From positions 1 to 64,000 of the forward strand of contig JNJK01000010.1 of assembly GCA_000701625.1 (NCBI GenBank): a stretch of 64,000 nucleotides of DNA, read 5' to 3'. The stretch comes from Lachnospiraceae bacterium MC2017. Its GTDB lineage: Bacteria > Bacillota > Clostridia > Lachnospirales > Lachnospiraceae. The notes beneath the pieces are model-generated. The model worked only from the letters and a program-made list of their open reading frames with translations, did not search any database and had not been told where the DNA came from. Positions 1-8,353 of this stretch are shown piece by piece. Numbering within the stretch: position 1 is the stretch's first letter; each line of letters opens with the position of its first letter. Made by a program: the position numbers and the translations under genes.

Positions 1-151
1 ACTTTTTCTTCAATTTCCTGATGTATCTATAAAGAGCGGTTTGACTGATTCCATTAGCAGCACACCAATCTTTATCAGTCATACCGCTAGTACGACATCT
101 TTGGATTGCTTCAAACAATTCATCATCAGACTTAAAAAGAGCTTTGGGCAT
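1..151 (-). CDS. IS66-type accessory protein TnpA, partial (C-terminus off the left edge)
   Basis: An open frame starts at an ATG at 151 and runs off the window after about 50 residues. It opens MPKALFKSDDEL and continues with a helix-turn-helix built around TDKDWCAANGIS and LYRYIRKLKKK. This matches the small HTH protein that opens IS66-family elements in Clostridia (TnpA). A strong ribosome site, GGAAGGAGA, lies just upstream. The rest of the element (TnpB, transposase) would be outside the window. It is read leftward and lies beyond the terminator that ends the glycan cluster, so it marks the cluster's edge. The family call rests on the short HTH alone. Confidence 0.7.
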   Translation of the reverse strand, partial: MPKALFKSDDELFEAIQRCRTSGMTDKDWCAANGISQTALYRYIRKLKKK

Positions 152-376
152 CGAATCTCCTTCCTTGGCACATTGGAAGTAAATTTTTCCAACGTTTAGA
201 CAATATGAAAGTAAATTTTTCCAACCTGCCAATGTGGCAGATCGGATTTCGACACCATTATGAAGAAAAATCAGCTGCATGGGAATCCGGGGGCATATAT
301 GACGCTTACCTCTCTCCTATCTGATTCTATGGCAAAAACTTTTTTAAGACAAGCTACTGTACGAACTGTTTAAACG
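152..376. repeat. Non-coding edge of the IS66-like element with a short direct repeat
   Basis: No gene is visible here. The 17-mer AAGTAAATTTTTCCAAC occurs twice in direct orientation, at 177-193 and 209-225. It is followed by a short dyad CTGCC-AATGT-GGCAG at 226-240. These are probably terminal or subterminal repeats of the IS element whose tnpA starts at 151. I could not fix the exact element end or a target-site duplication. Confidence 0.45.
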
Positions 377-428
377 CAAAAAGGGCAGCCGCCCAATAAG
401 GATTAATTTCCTACCGGCAGATGCCCTT
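377..428 (-). terminator. Rho-independent terminator at the end of the glycan cluster
   Basis: Read on the minus strand, AAGGGCA (428-422) pairs with TGCCCTT (387-381), and an inner CGG/CCG pairing extends the stem. A run of T residues follows at 382-378. It lies about 110 bases beyond the stop of the last cluster gene (539), where the transcript should end. The loop is long (about 34 bases), which lowers confidence. Confidence 0.6.
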
Positions 429-538
429 AAAATGCATTAACCACAGAACCTCGTATTCTTTGCCACTGAGAACCGTGGTTCACAGCCTATTTTTTTACTC
501 ATTAGAATCTTCTCTTTTTCCAAAATCCCGCCGAAGCA

Positions 539-1639
539 TCAACTATACATCTCACAGACTGTGTGAGCGATATGTAAAGATTTATTCTTCATAAAATACA
601 ACGTCTCCAATGTCTCTGCCATGTAACCAATGTAGCGGTCAGAGCGGCTTGAAGCATTTGTTATCTCCTCAGTACGTTGGAGGATTGGGAAGAGCCAGGA
701 ACAATAATCACGTAACACAGACTTTTTCGCAAGGATTACATTGTAATTGTAAAGCCACTGTTGAGATAATACGGTATCAAAGCAACTACTGTACTCCGGT
801 TCCAACTCCTCTAATGCTGTCAATAACCCCTCCCAATCAGAATCATTTATATACCTCTCATGATGAGCGTGGATATTCGGATCATACGGTAGCGGATATG
901 GAAGGACGGCATCAACATCATTGAGCGTTAACCTGAGCAGATCATCGTCAGTAAAAGTCAACATTCGCCTGTATTGACCGAAACCGTAATAAATAGATTC
1001 TTGTTCTAAATTATCTTTGCCAGGACTACTATCGGTTTGTGACTCACACAATTTGTTTTTCCAAAGCCAATATAATCCAGTCAACTCTGAATAGTTCCCG
1101 TTCCTATTTGATATGTTATCGCCGGTATTATCGACAATATCAGCAATTCTCCTGTCAGTATTTGCCCTTCCAACCTGGATAGGGAATATGTAATCCGGAA
1201 GAATTGGCGGATGGCGTAATGCTCTGTCTACGTGACTCTTAGCAGAGTACATTCTGATAAATGGGCGATCACATCCTACCGGCAAAGAACTTAATGGCTG
1301 AAACGAAGTCTTGCTATGGTAACCCTTCATCAGTTCTCCCCAACGTGATGAAGTCAACCTTGAATAATGATGAAAACCGTAAAGTTCCAGTATCTCTTCA
1401 ATCTCAGGCTGAACATTCACAGGGGTTGCTATGAGGATATTTGTATTCTGCTTATCAGCAATGCTTAATTCTGCTGATACACTTTTTATATCCCTTACCG
1501 GTATACCGTCCAATATCCTCTCATTGTAGTCAATATCACTAACGAGGAAATATGGCATTAGCCGTCCGGAATCCAGTTCTTTAATCGCTTTATATGTGCC
1601 TAACGCATAGCCCTGGGCACCGAAAATAATAAGATTCAT
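539..1639 (-). CDS. DUF4422 glycosyltransferase with N-terminal Rossmann-like domain
   Basis: A 366-residue protein in two parts. Residues 1-110 form a Rossmann-like nucleotide-binding module beginning NLIIFGAQGYALGTY. Residues 120-360 are a DUF4422 domain, shown by the motifs YIFPIQVGR, DNTGDNIS, ELTGLYWLWKN and YGFGQYRRML and by the late LFPIL block. DUF4422 proteins are GT-A-type glycosyltransferases found in capsule and flagellar glycan loci. The acceptor and donor are unknown. This is the last gene of the large minus-strand cluster, 119 bases after gmhA and followed by a terminator. The family call is firm; the specific reaction is not. Confidence 0.85.
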   Translation of the reverse strand: MNLIIFGAQGYALGTYKAIKELDSGRLMPYFLVSDIDYNERILDGIPVRDIKSVSAELSIADKQNTNILIATPVNVQPEIEEILELYGFHHYSRLTSSRWGELMKGYHSKTSFQPLSSLPVGCDRPFIRMYSAKSHVDRALRHPPILPDYIFPIQVGRANTDRRIADIVDNTGDNISNRNGNYSELTGLYWLWKNKLCESQTDSSPGKDNLEQESIYYGFGQYRRMLTFTDDDLLRLTLNDVDAVLPYPLPYDPNIHAHHERYINDSDWEGLLTALEELEPEYSSCFDTVLSQQWLYNYNVILAKKSVLRDYCSWLFPILQRTEEITNASSRSDRYIGYMAETLETLYFMKNKSLHIAHTVCEMYS

Positions 1640-1758
1640 ACTTCAATTGTCATCGAATTGGACACATGGATCTCTTCACAAGTTCAACAGCCCATTCGTT
1701 CCCTGTGTTTTTCAAATAGTTCCTCAAAGTATCGTATTACAATCTTTACTATAAATAT

Positions 1759-2334
1759 CTAGCATCCATTCATTCCTGACAAAACAAACATCATCACATG
1801 ATCGAGCATCATGTGAACATCCTCCACAATCTGCATATTATTTATCTTCACGTGAATGCTGTAGTCAGAAAGTTCTTTTACCTTACCACCGTCATAACCC
1901 ACAATTCCAATGGTCGTAGCGCCTATACTATTGGCATACTCTACAGCCTTAACAACATTCTTTGAATTGCCGCTGCCCGATATCGCCAACAAAACATCTT
2001 CTTTTCGCATTTTATTCTTTAACGGTTCTGAAAATATGTCCTCATAGCTTATATCATTCGCAATTGCCATCATCATCGGGACATTATCATTCAGACACTC
2101 GAAATTATACTTTATTTCCTGGCTATAGCTCACGCCTTTATTAAAGTCACAGGTGAAGTGCGATGCCGTTGCTGCACTTCCTCCATTCCCGCAGATGAAC
2201 ACCCTATTACCTGACATTCTTGTATTTTCAAGGATATTCATGACATTACTAATTTCATTCTCATCGAGTTGTGAAAGAATTTCCCTCTCTTGCTCTATAT
2301 AAGCCCTGATATCTTTTGTGTAATCCAACGTCAA
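1759..2334 (-). CDS. gmhA: Sedoheptulose-7-phosphate isomerase
   Basis: A 191-residue single SIS-domain protein, the usual GmhA length. It shows the phosphosugar-binding loops ICGNGGSAATASHF and AISGSGNSKNV, and a C-terminal helix with DVHMMLDHV. GmhA converts sedoheptulose 7-phosphate to D-glycero-D-manno-heptose 7-phosphate, the first step of nucleotide-activated heptose synthesis. Its start overlaps the stop of the upstream hddC-gmhB gene by four bases, implying translational coupling. With hddA and the fusion gene it completes a GDP-heptose route. Confidence 0.94.
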   Translation of the reverse strand: MTLDYTKDIRAYIEQEREILSQLDENEISNVMNILENTRMSGNRVFICGNGGSAATASHFTCDFNKGVSYSQEIKYNFECLNDNVPMMMAIANDISYEDIFSEPLKNKMRKEDVLLAISGSGNSKNVVKAVEYANSIGATTIGIVGYDGGKVKELSDYSIHVKINNMQIVEDVHMMLDHVMMFVLSGMNGC

Positions 2335-3641
2335 TCCTCCTCTTGCAATATTTTTAGTATCGCATCAAGCAATGTATCCGCTTTAATATTAGGCTCTGCA
2401 TCATACTTTCCATCATTTCCCGCTTCACCGGTTTTTAGTAAAACAGTCGGCATTCCTGCATTTATACCTGTCTGAATATCTACAGTCGTATCCCCCACCA
2501 TATACGAAGATGATAAATCAATGTTGTACTTATACTCCATATTCTTTATCATTCCTATAGCCGGCTTGCGGCAATTACACTTTATCTTGTAATCTGGATT
2601 TTCCTCTGGGTATCCTTTGTCCGGATGATGTGGACAAAACACAATATCATCAAGATACGCTCCGTTCTCCCCAAGAAGTACTTCAACTCTCGCATTTATA
2701 TTCCTTACATCATCTTCCGAGCAAAGACCTCTGGCTACAACGGGCTGATTGGTAACAACAATGGCCAGGTATCCCGATGAATTGATAAGTTTTATTGCTT
2801 GAACAACATCAGGATATAACTCAATCTGATCTGGATTATCAACCAAACCTACATGCTTATTTATGGTTCCGTCACGGTCAAGGAATATACATTTCTGCTT
2901 TCTTGACAAGTTTCGTTTTTCCCATAATCCCTCAGCCTGCTCTTTAGAAGCAATCCTGTACCTCTCCGGCGTTCCGGCATCCTTGATATACTCTGATGTT
3001 CTGTATGCGAATACTTTACCCTCATCTATATGCCCTTTTACAACATTACGCTCCCAATCCGTTTTTACTGCTTCATCCAAATCTTCCAAAACACTTCTTG
3101 AAAATACAGATATACCGGAATTAACCAAATTCTGGTAGCATTCGCCCCGCACCTCTTTCTTTCCTATAATGCCTATTACTTTTTCACTTTTATCTACTAC
3201 TAACAAATCGGAATCATATGGATGTGAATTCGGATGAGAAACAAGAGTAATATCAGATTGCTTATCCCGATGGAATTTCATTAGTCTGTCGATATCAATA
3301 TCAAACATAACGTCCCCAAAGATAAGTAAATAATCATTTGCCAGATGTTCATTTAGGTAATATAAAGAACCAGCCGAGCCAAGTGGCTCTATCTCTTCAA
3401 TATAGCTTATCCTGATTCCCCACTTCGCACCATCTCCAAAGTACTCTTTTATCTGCTCCCCCAAATGACCGATGATAAGTACAAAGTCCTTAATTCCATA
3501 TCTTGCAACTGCCTCGATCTGCCACTCTATCATTGGTTTTCCATTGAGCCGCAACATAGGCTTAGGAATCTTATCATCGGTCAGTTCACGCATCCTGGTG
3601 CCAAGTCCACCTGCCTGTACAACAGCTATCAAGGAATTCAT
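2331..3641 (-). CDS. hddC-gmhB: Fused heptose-1-phosphate nucleotidyltransferase and heptose-bisphosphate phosphatase
   Basis: A 436-residue bifunctional protein. Residues 1 to about 235 are a sugar-phosphate nucleotidyltransferase, with the signature QAGGLGTRMREL and the later KPMLRLNGKPMI; this is HddC-like and predicted to make GDP-D-glycero-D-manno-heptose. Residues from about 248 to the end are a HAD-IIIA phosphatase of the GmhB type: catalytic FLDRDGTIN, zinc ligands in CPHHP and CNCRKP, and a late MVGDT. The two activities are consecutive in the pathway apart from the kinase step. Separate gmhB and hddC genes are the usual textbook arrangement. The start overlaps the upstream epimerase stop by one base. 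Whether the nucleotide is GDP or ADP cannot be read from the sequence; the presence of hddA favours GDP. Confidence 0.9.
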   Translation of the reverse strand: MNSLIAVVQAGGLGTRMRELTDDKIPKPMLRLNGKPMIEWQIEAVARYGIKDFVLIIGHLGEQIKEYFGDGAKWGIRISYIEEIEPLGSAGSLYYLNEHLANDYLLIFGDVMFDIDIDRLMKFHRDKQSDITLVSHPNSHPYDSDLLVVDKSEKVIGIIGKKEVRGECYQNLVNSGISVFSRSVLEDLDEAVKTDWERNVVKGHIDEGKVFAYRTSEYIKDAGTPERYRIASKEQAEGLWEKRNLSRKQKCIFLDRDGTINKHVGLVDNPDQIELYPDVVQAIKLINSSGYLAIVVTNQPVVARGLCSEDDVRNINARVEVLLGENGAYLDDIVFCPHHPDKGYPEENPDYKIKCNCRKPAIGMIKNMEYKYNIDLSSSYMVGDTTVDIQTGINAGMPTVLLKTGEAGNDGKYDAEPNIKADTLLDAILKILQEED

Positions 3642-4588
3642 TAATTTCCCCCTTCCAAGACCGCTCTTACAGTCATCCGTACCGCTTCATCAGACGAATA
3701 CTTCGCACTCCACCCAGCATTATGTATCTTATCAATACAATACTGAAATCTAGGAACATCGCCCTTCCAACCGCCTTCACCACCGGTATAGTTATACTTT
3801 ACATCTGTTAATCCCATCTCTTCACAAATAATATCTGCTATGCTTGTGACGCTTGTGACCCCCTCAACTCCAACATTATAAAGTGTAACGCCACTATCAA
3901 CTTCCATAAATTGCGCTATAGCGTCTATAAGATCTGTAACAAATATATATGGTTTCGTTTGCCTTCCATCTCCCAAAATTTTAAGCTGTGTATCATCCTC
4001 TTTAAGCCTTTTAATAAAATCATGTATAACCCCATGTGTCAGTCTAGGTCCTATCACATTTGGAAAACGGAATATCAACGAACTGATTCCATTCATATAA
4101 GAAAAGGCGCTTATCAGCGCTTCGCTTCCAAGCTTTGCCGCGCCATAGTACGATATTGGAGAAAGATTTGGAGTATTTTCATCCAATATCTCATCTCTCT
4201 TATCCCCATATACTGCGGATGTAGATGAGAAAAACAATTTCCGTACTTCATATTTCCTCATTGCTTCCAAGATTTGAAATGTAGTGGTATAAGTATTCCT
4301 GTATTCCACTTCCGGATTTTTTGCGCTTGCCTGAATATCAGAATTAGCAGCAAGGTGAAACACATAATCCGGCTTGAAAGATGAAAAAACACCATCCATA
4401 GCTTTCTCATCTGTAGCGTCAATTTCACGAAGCTGAAAAGAGACGGTCTCATCCATCAACCCTGCGACCTGACCTTCATTACCAAGAGAGAAATTATCCA
4501 CACAGAAAACCTCATGACCATCATGAACTAATCTCTCGCACAGATGACTTCCAATAAAACCTGCTCCACCTACTACCAATGCCTTCAT
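3641..4588 (-). CDS. NAD-dependent sugar-nucleotide epimerase/dehydratase (GalE-like SDR)
   Basis: An extended short-chain dehydrogenase. The NAD-binding GGAGFIGS lies at the N-terminus, and the catalytic pair appears as SSTSAVYG followed by YYGAAK. The start at MKALVVGG (4588) is preferred: it has GGTGAGGT upstream and lies just after the hddA stop. A longer reading from 4612 would overlap hddA without a better ribosome site. It sits between hddA and hddC-gmhB, so a GDP-heptose intermediate is a reasonable substrate, with 4-epimerisation or dehydration as possible outcomes. It could equally be a UDP-hexose epimerase. Confidence 0.85.
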   Translation of the reverse strand: MKALVVGGAGFIGSHLCERLVHDGHEVFCVDNFSLGNEGQVAGLMDETVSFQLREIDATDEKAMDGVFSSFKPDYVFHLAANSDIQASAKNPEVEYRNTYTTTFQILEAMRKYEVRKLFFSSTSAVYGDKRDEILDENTPNLSPISYYGAAKLGSEALISAFSYMNGISSLIFRFPNVIGPRLTHGVIHDFIKRLKEDDTQLKILGDGRQTKPYIFVTDLIDAIAQFMEVDSGVTLYNVGVEGVTSVTSIADIICEEMGLTDVKYNYTGGEGGWKGDVPRFQYCIDKIHNAGWSAKYSSDEAVRMTVRAVLEGGN

Positions 4589-4595
4589 AAATACC

Positions 4596-5579
4596 TCACC
4601 AATACTTATCACCTATGTAAACAACCGACGTTCCATCATGCTCAAATCTCACAGGAAAACGTTTGAGTCCCAAAGCATCATCCAAACGCTTCTGCTTGTA
4701 TTTTTCGCAATAAAAAAGCAGGAAGCCTCCACCTCCTGCACCTAGTAACTTCCCTCCGGAAGCTCCATTTTTCATTGCCTTTTCGTACATACCATCTATT
4801 CTGGCATCAGTAATTCCACTCGCAAGTTCTCGCTTTTTCTGCCATCCCTCATCGAGGATTTTCCCAAAATCAGATAACTCGTTATCTTCCAGCGACTTCT
4901 TCATACTTTTCGCCAAGTCACACATCCCAATCAAATTTGCCGTTTTATCTGCCTGGCTTATGTTACTCTTTTGCTCTGCCAGAATTTTATTTGCGTCATG
5001 CGTAATTCCGGTATAGTAAATAACAATATTATCTTGAAGTTCCTGAAGTGTCTCCTGATTAATAATAATCGGCTCAACTGTAACAGAATCATCCTTATGA
5101 AAAGTGATAAAATTCAATCCTCCACAAGCTGCCGCGTACTGATCCTGCTTGCCAATAGGATTACCAAGTCGATTAATCTCAACATCACAAGCCTCTTCAG
5201 CAATTTTTGTCTTTGGAACAAATCTTTCTTTATAACAATATATCGAATGTAAAAGGCCTACTGTAAAAGAACTGGAAGAGCCTAGTCCCGTACCGCTCGG
5301 AACATCTGCTGTGCTGGTAATCTCTACACCACTTATATCCATATCAGTTAAAACGCGCTTAAATATAGAATGTTGGATATCTGATAACCTATCAACAGTT
5401 TCTGTTCTTGAATACTTAAGCGAAGTCTTTTTCTCATCAAAAAAAGGGTGTATAGAGATGTACATATACCGGTTAATGGAGGTACTTATAACACATCCAC
5501 CATGTTCTCTATAAAACAACGGAATATCGCTTCCACCACCACAAAATGAAACACGAAATGGAGTTTTTGTTATTATCAT
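4596..5579 (-). CDS. hddA: D-glycero-D-manno-heptose 7-phosphate kinase (GHMP kinase)
   Basis: A 327-residue GHMP kinase. It has the N-terminal TPFRVSFCGGGSD typical of HddA, the ATP loop PSGTGLGSSSSF, and the C-terminal glycine-rich motif GGKLLGAGGGGF. HddA phosphorylates heptose 7-phosphate at the anomeric position to give the alpha-1,7-bisphosphate, which is then dephosphorylated by GmhB and activated by HddC. All four activities lie together at 1.7-5.6 kb. The alpha-specific HddA kinase, rather than bifunctional HldE, points to GDP-heptose rather than ADP-heptose (family knowledge). Confidence 0.92.
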   Translation of the reverse strand: MIITKTPFRVSFCGGGSDIPLFYREHGGCVISTSINRYMYISIHPFFDEKKTSLKYSRTETVDRLSDIQHSIFKRVLTDMDISGVEITSTADVPSGTGLGSSSSFTVGLLHSIYCYKERFVPKTKIAEEACDVEINRLGNPIGKQDQYAAACGGLNFITFHKDDSVTVEPIIINQETLQELQDNIVIYYTGITHDANKILAEQKSNISQADKTANLIGMCDLAKSMKKSLEDNELSDFGKILDEGWQKKRELASGITDARIDGMYEKAMKNGASGGKLLGAGGGGFLLFYCEKYKQKRLDDALGLKRFPVRFEHDGTSVVYIGDKYW

Positions 5580-5603
5580 AATATAAATACTCTCTAGAAT
5601 ATC

Positions 5604-7139
5604 TTATATTCCCAAAGCTTCTAAAACTCTTCTTGAATTCTGATCATCATCATAATCATGGAACAATTCATTTAACTTTCTTCTTTTATCACACGTTTTA
5701 TCTATTCCATTAGCTACTTCTTTGATGAACTTTACCATATCATCATATTTTTCTATCTCAGCCCCAGGTAACCAAGAACGAATATCCTCCCAAAGAAATC
5801 CTCTGTCTTTAGTATATGATTCCTGATCATCTAACGTAAATGCTATTGGCCTATCCAGCAAACAAAAATCTATAGCTACTGACGAATAATCACTTATAAG
5901 GGCTGAAGCATGTCCTAATATGTCGCTAATCTGAATATCCTCTTTGACCAAATCATTATTCTCTATCAAAACTATATTCGACAAATCCCATTGCACTATA
6001 GTATCCCTGTTTTGCCAAGGGTGTAGCTTTATCACCATAATGACTTTTAAGCTGCTCAAAATCTTATTAAGCTTTACCATATCCTCGATGTTTTCCAATA
6101 TTGGCATCCCAGTCGCTTGGTTTTTAAGACTTCCCTGCACTTCACCCTTTAGCTGTGTAGTCCTCCATGTAGGTAGCCAGAAAATATACTTATCAGCCTT
6201 AGGTACCCCAAGTCTCTCATTCCACCCATCAATCGGATTGTATAGCAAATCGTCTTTAGGATAACCAGTGACCAAGAGTTGTTCTTCCCTCAACCCAAAA
6301 TCATCCATGTGAAGCTTTGCATATAGTCGGCTTACAACCGTCGTATACTCATACTTGTATTCATCTCTTCCAATGCGTGATTTCCTAAGACTTTTAAGTC
6401 CACAGCCATGCCAGAGTTGAATTCTGATCTGATCTTTTCTTGCATTCCTGCAAAATACGCATGAATTAGTAAAGAATATATACTTCGCAAGACACAAGGC
6501 ATGATAATATTTGTCACGTAAATTGATATCCTCGGAAGTAGCAGCGTCATATTGGAAAAATACGACATTTCTACTACGATATTTTTCCTCATACGCATGA
6601 GGTTCTTTAACAAGCCACACAAGTTGGTATTTTTCATCATAATGATTCGACAACATATACTCAAACAATGCTCTGGCATTGTCGCCAAAATCACTGCCAG
6701 GAATAAAACGCGAAGCCCCTGCGCCGCTTCGAAAAAGGATGATGTTTTCTAGCGGAGCATCCTTAAATCTGTCCCTATACTCAAGATCATACTCCATTTC
6801 CATATCAGCATAATAGTATATAGAATTGAAACGCTCAGAAATGCCCGATATTTCCATCAACATTTTGAAACGCCCTTGCGGATAACTGTCCAATATTAAA
6901 ATAATAGAGTTTGCCGGAATATCATCTGTATTGCTGTAATCAGTCACTTTTATTTCATGTCCCCCAAAAACATGAGTTCCTTGTCTATATGGTACATCGT
7001 CTTTACAACCCACTATACGATCTAGTATATTGCATCGCTCACACAAATCCCCCAAATAATATTCCGAAAAATTTATAAGAAATATTGGATTTTCATTATT
7101 GACAGCATTCTTTTCTAAATCAAATTTCTGCAACCGCAT
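5604..7139 (-). CDS. CDP-glycerol glycerophosphotransferase-family protein
   Basis: About 511 residues. From about residue 130 the protein is TagB/TagF-like: IQLWHGCGLKSLRKS contains the catalytic WHG, and the late ISDYSSVAIDFCLLDRP is the conserved DYSS block. Family members transfer glycerol- or ribitol-phosphate from CDP-alditols. The N-terminal 130 residues are not recognised. The start at ATG 7139 is chosen because GAAAGGA lies seven bases upstream; the TTG at 7145 would sit almost on the ribosome site. No CDP-glycerol synthase (TagD-only protein) is seen in the window. No membrane segment is visible. The acceptor is unknown. Confidence 0.88.
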   Translation of the reverse strand: MRLQKFDLEKNAVNNENPIFLINFSEYYLGDLCERCNILDRIVGCKDDVPYRQGTHVFGGHEIKVTDYSNTDDIPANSIILILDSYPQGRFKMLMEISGISERFNSIYYYADMEMEYDLEYRDRFKDAPLENIILFRSGAGASRFIPGSDFGDNARALFEYMLSNHYDEKYQLVWLVKEPHAYEEKYRSRNVVFFQYDAATSEDINLRDKYYHALCLAKYIFFTNSCVFCRNARKDQIRIQLWHGCGLKSLRKSRIGRDEYKYEYTTVVSRLYAKLHMDDFGLREEQLLVTGYPKDDLLYNPIDGWNERLGVPKADKYIFWLPTWRTTQLKGEVQGSLKNQATGMPILENIEDMVKLNKILSSLKVIMVIKLHPWQNRDTIVQWDLSNIVLIENNDLVKEDIQISDILGHASALISDYSSVAIDFCLLDRPIAFTLDDQESYTKDRGFLWEDIRSWLPGAEIEKYDDMVKFIKEVANGIDKTCDKRRKLNELFHDYDDDQNSRRVLEALGI

Positions 7140-7151
7140 AGACAAATCCTT

Positions 7152-8324
7152 TCAGCAGTTCCACTCTATCTCATCCTCAGAGATTCGTTCAGCTATTTCC
7201 CTCGTTAGATATACAGGAATTTTATATTTGTCTTCTATTGCTGCTTTCACTTTCTCTTCATGGTTCACAAGAGAAATGATAACAGCATCAATCTCCACAA
7301 ACGGCGAAGCATTGAGATTGTATACAGAAATATCTTCTTTTAGATAATCCGCATTTCGATCAATAAAAAATTCAACTTTAATTCCTTTACGTGATAGAAT
7401 GGATTTTATCCTTTCTCCAAGTAATGAAGCTCCATATATGGCAACAGATCTAATTCCATCCCTTTTCAATATTTCCGCAAGTCCGTTATCTGTCTCATCA
7501 TACCTCAGAAGCCTTTCCAAAACTGACAGTATTATCTGCCTTCGTTTTTGGACATTATATTTTCTATTGAACTGCTCTTCTGGAAATTTTGAAAGTTTAG
7601 TAGCATCATCACCTTTATATATTCCCGCATTTATCAGTAGATCAACCATTTCCTGATCGGATTTTCGACACTTATATAAATCGTCAGATGCATTAACCCC
7701 TGTGTAAACATGGCGATATAAGTACTCCTCATTTCTAACGAAAGACCTTCCCTCAGCAAACATACACAGCCATAGCATATAGTCATCGGCACCGTTAAAT
7801 TCCAGGGTATGGCTTTTCCAGAATTCAGAAATGCTATCTCTTCTAATCAATGCTTGACCTGGCGATCCCATTGGTGGCCTTGATAAAATACCGCATTTAG
7901 AAAAAGATTCCTCAAATTTACGTTCATCATCATAAATTGGTCTTCTGTCAAAATAACCACGACAGTAAACAACGTCATTATTCCCTATAAGCTTCAATTG
8001 ACTGCAATAAAATAAAGGCGAAATCTCATCATCTTGATCCAAAAAATGAATAAACTCGCCCTTAGCAATATCTAGTCCTCTTATACGTGTTCTCTGAATT
8101 CCCCTATTATGATCCGAATTATCAACTCTTATAGTGATTGCATCAGATGACAACTCCTCATCAATTGGATTTTCCGGATCATCACTTACTAGCAAAAGTT
8201 CTATGCCTATATCTCTATTCTTCTTTGCAGCTGCTTCAATCTGCTTAATTTGCTTGTTAATATACCGATTTCCCTGAAATAATGGAATTATGACGGAAAC
8301 CATAATCTTTTTACTATCAGCCAA
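7152..8324 (-). CDS. GT2 glycosyltransferase with C-terminal Rossmann-like domain
   Basis: Residues 1 to about 240 are a GT-A family 2 transferase: VSVIIPLFQGN at the N-terminus and the metal-binding FLDQDDEIS. From about residue 285 a second module begins RSVAIYGASLLGERI and continues with a strand FFIDRNADY and a later AVIISLVNHEE. This is the small Rossmann-like module found on many proteins of this cluster. It lies between the CDP-glycerol-type transferase and another GT2 gene with short gaps, so probably co-transcribed. Donor sugar not predictable. Confidence 0.85.
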   Translation of the reverse strand: MADSKKIMVSVIIPLFQGNRYINKQIKQIEAAAKKNRDIGIELLLVSDDPENPIDEELSSDAITIRVDNSDHNRGIQRTRIRGLDIAKGEFIHFLDQDDEISPLFYCSQLKLIGNNDVVYCRGYFDRRPIYDDERKFEESFSKCGILSRPPMGSPGQALIRRDSISEFWKSHTLEFNGADDYMLWLCMFAEGRSFVRNEEYLYRHVYTGVNASDDLYKCRKSDQEMVDLLINAGIYKGDDATKLSKFPEEQFNRKYNVQKRRQIILSVLERLLRYDETDNGLAEILKRDGIRSVAIYGASLLGERIKSILSRKGIKVEFFIDRNADYLKEDISVYNLNASPFVEIDAVIISLVNHEEKVKAAIEDKYKIPVYLTREIAERISEDEIEWNC

Positions 8325-8353
8325 AATCTTTTATCCTCTTTCATTGTCATATA

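Noticed and set aside
177-225. Repeat pair near the left edge as a CRISPR or integrase site
   Set aside because: Only two 17-base copies 32 bases apart with no cas genes; better explained as IS terminal repeats.
610-924. Plus-strand open frame of about 100 codons
   Set aside because: Lies wholly opposite the DUF4422 gene at 539-1639, has no ribosome site or family motifs, and is a shadow frame.
5604-7139. CDP-glycerol transferase as proof of a wall teichoic acid locus
   Set aside because: No TagO, TagA, TagD or TagGH homologs are visible, and the protein has no membrane segment.
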